From Pseudomonas sp. MTM4 (lineage in GTDB: Bacteria > Pseudomonadota > Gammaproteobacteria > Pseudomonadales > Pseudomonadaceae): a DNA stretch of 64,000 bases. The notes beneath the pieces are model-generated. The model saw only the letters and a program-made list of their open reading frames with translations, was not told the origin of the DNA and made no database searches. Positions 60,718-64,000 of the stretch are shown in pieces (within the stretch, counting starts at the first letter, position 1; the number at the start of each line of letters is the position of its first letter). Made by a program: the position numbers and the translations under genes. The DNA lies in NCBI RefSeq assembly GCF_019355055.1, contig NZ_CP048411.1, positions 3,499,501 to 3,563,500 of the forward strand, written 5' to 3'.

Positions 60718-61899
60718 ATGTCCTTTGACCTGCAATCCCGCCTCGCGGCCCGCTGTGCCGAACATCTTTACCGCCAACGACCCTTGCTGGAAACACCGCA
60801 GCAGCCGGAAGCGACCGTCGATGGCGAGCGGCTGCTGGCTTTCTGTTCCAATGACTATCTGGGGCTTGCGAATCACCCCGAGGTGATCGCCGCGATGCAG
60901 CAGGGCGCGGCGAAATGGGGCGTCGGCGGTGGCGCCTCGCATCTGGTGATCGGCCACAGCACGCCGCATCACGAGTTGGAAGAGGCGCTGGCGGAATTCA
61001 CCGGACGGCCGCGTGCGCTGCTGTTTTCCACTGGCTATATGGCCAATCTTGCAGCTGTCACGGCGTTGGTGGGGCAGGGCGATACGGTGCTGGAGGATCG
61101 CCTCAACCATGCTTCGCTGCTCGATGCCGGCCTGCTGTCCGGCGCGCGTTTTTCCCGATACCTGCACAACGATACGGCTAGCCTGGCCAAGCGACTAGAG
61201 AAGGCTAGCGGCAATACGCTGGTGGTCACCGATGGTGTGTTCAGCATGGACGGCGATCTGGCCGACCTGCCGACGCTGTGCGCTGAGGCCAAGCGCCGCG
61301 ATGCCTGGGTGATGGTCGATGACGCCCACGGTTTCGGCCCGCTGGGCAAAACCGGCAGCGGCATCGTCGAACATTTCGGGCTGGGCATCGATGACGTGCA
61401 GGTTCTGGTCGGCACCCTAGGCAAGGCCTTCGGTACGGCGGGCGCTTTCGTTGCCGGCAGCGAGGAGCTGATCGAGACGCTGATCCAGTTCGCTCGGCCC
61501 TACATCTATACGACTAGCCAGCCACCGGCCGTCGCCTGTGCAACGCTCAAGAGTCTCGAATTGCTGCGCCGTGAAGGCTGGCGCCGTGAGCACCTAAACC
61601 GGCTGATCGCCCGCTTCCGCCAGGGCGCCGCCGACATCGGCCTGACTCTGATGGACAGCCCGACGCCGATCCAGCCGATTCTGGTCGGCAGCAGCGAGCG
61701 GGCCCTGGCTTTGTCCGCTGCGCTCAAGGCGCGCGGCATTCTGGTCGGCGCGATCAGGCCGCCCACCGTGCCGGTCGGCAGTGCGCGGCTGCGCGTGACC
61801 TTCAGTGCGTTGCACAGCGAGGCGCACGTGGAACGACTGCTGGATATCCTGGCCGAATGCTGGAATCGATTGGCCGAGGAGCCTGAAGCGGATGCGTGA
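60718..61899 (+). CDS. bioF: 8-Amino-7-oxononanoate synthase BioF
   Basis: 393 aa from [19 protein letters not shown]; a longer reading from 60664 is rejected because it would encode the repeat spacer. PLP site Lys236 (GTLGKAFGT), [12 protein letters not shown] and [12 protein letters not shown] are all present. Condenses pimeloyl-ACP with alanine. No clear Shine-Dalgarno precedes the ATG (CTTATTC), so initiation may be weak or rely on the spacer structure. It overlaps bioH by 8 bases. Confidence 0.95.
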   Translation: MSFDLQSRLAARCAEHLYRQRPLLETPQQPEATVDGERLLAFCSNDYLGLANHPEVIAAMQQGAAKWGVGGGASHLVIGHSTPHHELEEALAEFTGRPRALLFSTGYMANLAAVTALVGQGDTVLEDRLNHASLLDAGLLSGARFSRYLHNDTASLAKRLEKASGNTLVVTDGVFSMDGDLADLPTLCAEAKRRDAWVMVDDAHGFGPLGKTGSGIVEHFGLGIDDVQVLVGTLGKAFGTAGAFVAGSEELIETLIQFARPYIYTTSQPPAVACATLKSLELLRREGWRREHLNRLIARFRQGAADIGLTLMDSPTPIQPILVGSSERALALSAALKARGILVGAIRPPTVPVGSARLRVTFSALHSEAHVERLLDILAECWNRLAEEPEADA

Positions 61900-62614
61900 T
61901 CAGCTGATTTTGCTGCCCGGATGGGCGTTCGGCCCGGCTGCGTTGCAGCCTTTGTACGAGGCACTGACCGAGCTCGCACCGGATATTGAGGTGATCATCG
62001 AACCCTTGCCCGAGCTGGCAGACGCCAATGCCTGGTTCGATGAACTCGACCGGCGTGTACCACACGACAGCTGGCTGGCCGGCTGGTCGCTGGGCGGCAT
62101 GCTCGCCGCTCAGCTGGCGGCGCGACGCCTGGATACCTGCCGCGGGTTGATCACCATCGCCAGTAACCCCTGCTTCCGCGCCCGCCCGCAATGGCCGGAA
62201 GGCATGGCGCCGGAAATCTTCGATGCCTTTCACGAGGCGTTCCGGCTCGATCCTGAAGAAACCCTCAAGCGCTTCCGTTCGCTGTGCAGCCGCGGTGGTT
62301 ACGATCCGCGAACGCTGGCGCGCCAGCTGCTGGTCAGCCAGTCGGAGTCTGCGCCGGCCGTGCTGGACGCCGGCCTGCAGTTGTTGGCGGAGCTGGATGG
62401 GCGCGCGGCCCTGCATGGTTATTTTGGTCGTCAGCTGCATCTGTTCGCCGATGGTGACGCACTGGTTCCGGCGGCCGCCTGCGATGCGTTGCGGCGCTGG
62501 ATGCCCGGAATAGAGACTAAAATGATTCCAGGCGCGAGCCATGCGCTGGCTCTGGAACGCGCTGATGATGTCGCGGCGGAGATGGTGGCATTTATCAGAG
62601 GCAGCGCTGTATGA
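61892..62614 (+). CDS. bioH: Pimeloyl-ACP methyl ester carboxylesterase BioH
   Basis: 240 aa from [20 protein letters not shown]. Alpha/beta hydrolase with nucleophile Ser66 (GWSLGG), acid Asp in FADGDALVP and His in GASHALALE. It removes the methyl group put on by BioC once the pimeloyl chain is complete. Overlaps bioF by 8 bases and bioC by 4. Confidence 0.94.
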   Translation: MRDQLILLPGWAFGPAALQPLYEALTELAPDIEVIIEPLPELADANAWFDELDRRVPHDSWLAGWSLGGMLAAQLAARRLDTCRGLITIASNPCFRARPQWPEGMAPEIFDAFHEAFRLDPEETLKRFRSLCSRGGYDPRTLARQLLVSQSESAPAVLDAGLQLLAELDGRAALHGYFGRQLHLFADGDALVPAAACDALRRWMPGIETKMIPGASHALALERADDVAAEMVAFIRGSAV

Positions 62615-63432
62615 GTGAATGGGTTGCGGTGACGCCTGCCAATGCCGCATCCGGCCTGCCGGACAAACGCCTGGTCGCCGCATCGTTCTCCCGTGCCGCC
62701 GCTAGCTATGACGCCGTGGCCGAGCTGCAGCGCACCGTCGGCAGCGCATTGATCGAACGGTTGCCGACTGATCTGCAACCCTCGCGCTGGCTCGATCTGG
62801 GTGCAGGCACCGGTTACTTTTCGAGGGTTTTGGCGAGTCGCTTTTCTACAAGCGAAGGTGTCGCGCTGGATATCGCCGAAGGTATGTTGCGCCATGCACG
62901 GCCTCAAGGCGGCGCGGCTGCGTTCATTGCCGGCGATGCTGAATGCCTGCCGCTGCGAGATGCATCGGTCGATCTGGTCTTTTCCAGTCTGGCGCTGCAA
63001 TGGTGTGAAGATTTTTCCGCCGTACTGAGCGAGGCGAAAAGGGTGCTGCGTCCAGACGGCGTTCTGGCCTTTACCAGTCTGTGCAGCGGCACCCTGCAGG
63101 AGCTGCGTGACAGCTGGCAAGCAGTGGACGGTTTTACTCACGTCAATCGCTTTCGTTCCCTGGAGGTTTACCAGCAGCTCTGCGCCGCCAGTGGATTGCA
63201 GCTGGACCGGCTCGATGTCGAGCCCCAGGTGCTGCACTTCGCCGAGCTGCGTCAGCTGACCCATGAGCTCAAGGCGCTCGGTGCGCACAATCTGAATCCC
63301 GGTCGTTCCGGCCGTCTTACCGGCCGTGTGCGCATTCGCGCATTGATTGATGCGTACGAGCAGTTCCGCACACCGAGCGGGCTGCCGGCGACCTATCAGG
63401 TGGTATACGGCGTGTTGCGCAAGGATTTCTGA
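62611..63432 (+). CDS. bioC: Malonyl-ACP O-methyltransferase BioC
   Basis: 273 aa. SAM-binding [14 protein letters not shown], the [12 protein letters not shown] opening and [11 protein letters not shown] typical of BioC. It methylates malonyl-ACP to disguise it for fatty-acid elongation. ATGA overlap with bioH at its start and one base before bioD. Confidence 0.95.
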   Translation: MSEWVAVTPANAASGLPDKRLVAASFSRAAASYDAVAELQRTVGSALIERLPTDLQPSRWLDLGAGTGYFSRVLASRFSTSEGVALDIAEGMLRHARPQGGAAAFIAGDAECLPLRDASVDLVFSSLALQWCEDFSAVLSEAKRVLRPDGVLAFTSLCSGTLQELRDSWQAVDGFTHVNRFRSLEVYQQLCAASGLQLDRLDVEPQVLHFAELRQLTHELKALGAHNLNPGRSGRLTGRVRIRALIDAYEQFRTPSGLPATYQVVYGVLRKDF

Positions 63433-63433
63433 G

Positions 63434-64000
63434 ATGACCGCGGTTTTTTTCGTCACCGGTACCGATACCGAAGTCGGCAAGACCACCGTCGCCGCCGGGC
63501 TGCTACATGCGGCGCGGCTGGCGGGGCACAGCACGGCTGCGGCGAAGCCGGTGGCGTCGGGGTGCAAGATGTCCGTTGATGGGTTGCGCAACAGCGACGC
63601 GCTGGCGTTGCTCGGCGAATGCACGCTGCCGCTGCGCTACGAGGAGGTCAATCCGTTCGCCTTCGAGCCGGCCATTGCGCCGCATCTGGCCGCGCGCGAA
63701 GCCGCTGTCGAATTAAGCGTGGCGGCGCTCGCGAAGCCGGTTCGGCAGATATTGGCGTTGCAGGCACAATTCTCGCTGGTGGAAGGCGCCGGCGGTTGGC
63801 GCGTGCCGCTGGCCGGTCGCGAAAGTCTGTCCGATCTCGCTGTGCAGCTGGGATTGCCGGTGATTCTAGTCGTCGGGGTTCGCCTGGGCTGCATCAATCA
63901 CGCTTTGCTCACGGCCGAGGCCATCGAGCGCGACGGGTTACGGTTGGCGGGCTGGGTTGCCAACATCGTCGATCCGGCAACGTCGCGGCTGGAGGAAAAC
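63434..64000 (+). CDS. bioD: Dethiobiotin synthetase BioD (partial, cut by the window end)
   Basis: 189 in-frame codons from MTAVFFVTGTDTEVGKTT to the last base, with no stop. The P-loop GTDTEVGKTT, AKPVASGCK and the VEGAGGWRVPL block identify it. It makes dethiobiotin from DAPA and CO2 with ATP. About 35-40 residues of the C-terminus should lie past the window. bioA is not in this operon. Confidence 0.94.
   Translation, partial: MTAVFFVTGTDTEVGKTTVAAGLLHAARLAGHSTAAAKPVASGCKMSVDGLRNSDALALLGECTLPLRYEEVNPFAFEPAIAPHLAAREAAVELSVAALAKPVRQILALQAQFSLVEGAGGWRVPLAGRESLSDLAVQLGLPVILVVGVRLGCINHALLTAEAIERDGLRLAGWVANIVDPATSRLEEN

Overview
The window is high-GC Gammaproteobacterial chromosome and most likely comes from Pseudomonas in the broad sense. 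BioB, malate synthase G, GcvR, RarD, SelO and VgrG all read as pseudomonad proteins, and the mixture of genes would fit a Stutzerimonas (P. stutzeri group) strain. That placement is inferred from recognised protein families, not from a search. I saw no rRNA gene, tRNA gene or CRISPR array.

Layout. 1-5.7 kb: a minus-strand iron-uptake and surface-signalling module (ECF sigma factor, FecR anti-sigma, STN-type TonB receptor, PepSY membrane protein, small membrane protein) with a Fur-box-like site in front of the sigma gene. 5.8-8.4 kb: a coupled pair, a DEDDh exonuclease and a cNMP/CBS/DUF294 nucleotidyltransferase-like regulator. 8.6-12.5 kb: glcB, gcvR, rarD. 12.7-15.1 kb: a translationally coupled SDR dehydrogenase and cytoplasmic trehalase. 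15.2-19.7 kb: a membrane-quality set (LEA-type lipoprotein, slipin, NfeD protease), an MBL hydrolase and two small membrane proteins. 20.1-26.2 kb: a signalling operon of a CHASE3-GAF hybrid kinase with three receiver domains, CheR, CheB and a receiver-kinase, with no chemoreceptor or CheW in view. 26.3-29.4 kb: a membrane-anchored catalase-like protein and a di-heme cytochrome peroxidase.

29.4-38.5 kb is the accessory part. It holds a decayed IS3 orfA, a fragment of a GntR-type regulator, and an orphan type VI secretion island: hcp, vgrG, a DUF4123 adaptor, a 1105-aa VasX/BTH_I2691-like effector, and a two-helix DUF6708 protein that may be the immunity or accessory partner. The vgrG frame contains an intergenic-type GC-rich repeat that reads through as extra protein. 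hcp has a near-consensus sigma-54 promoter.

38.8-47.5 kb: selO, an MscK-like channel, an NhaP2-type antiporter and an acyl-CoA dehydrogenase. 47.6-55.3 kb: a full zeaxanthin-glucoside carotenoid cluster, with crtE divergent from idi-crtX-crtY-crtI-crtB and crtZ convergent at the end. 55.3-59.5 kb: nitronate monooxygenase, rlmJ, a pair of inverted palindromic repeats, srkA and comF. 59.6-64 kb: the biotin operon bioB-bioF-bioH-bioC-bioD, the last gene cut by the window end.

Working together: the crt genes make GGPP from IPP/DMAPP, then phytoene, lycopene, beta-carotene, zeaxanthin and its glucosides. The bio genes make biotin from a malonyl-ACP methyl ester. The T6SS genes would supply a loaded spike to a T6SS apparatus encoded elsewhere.
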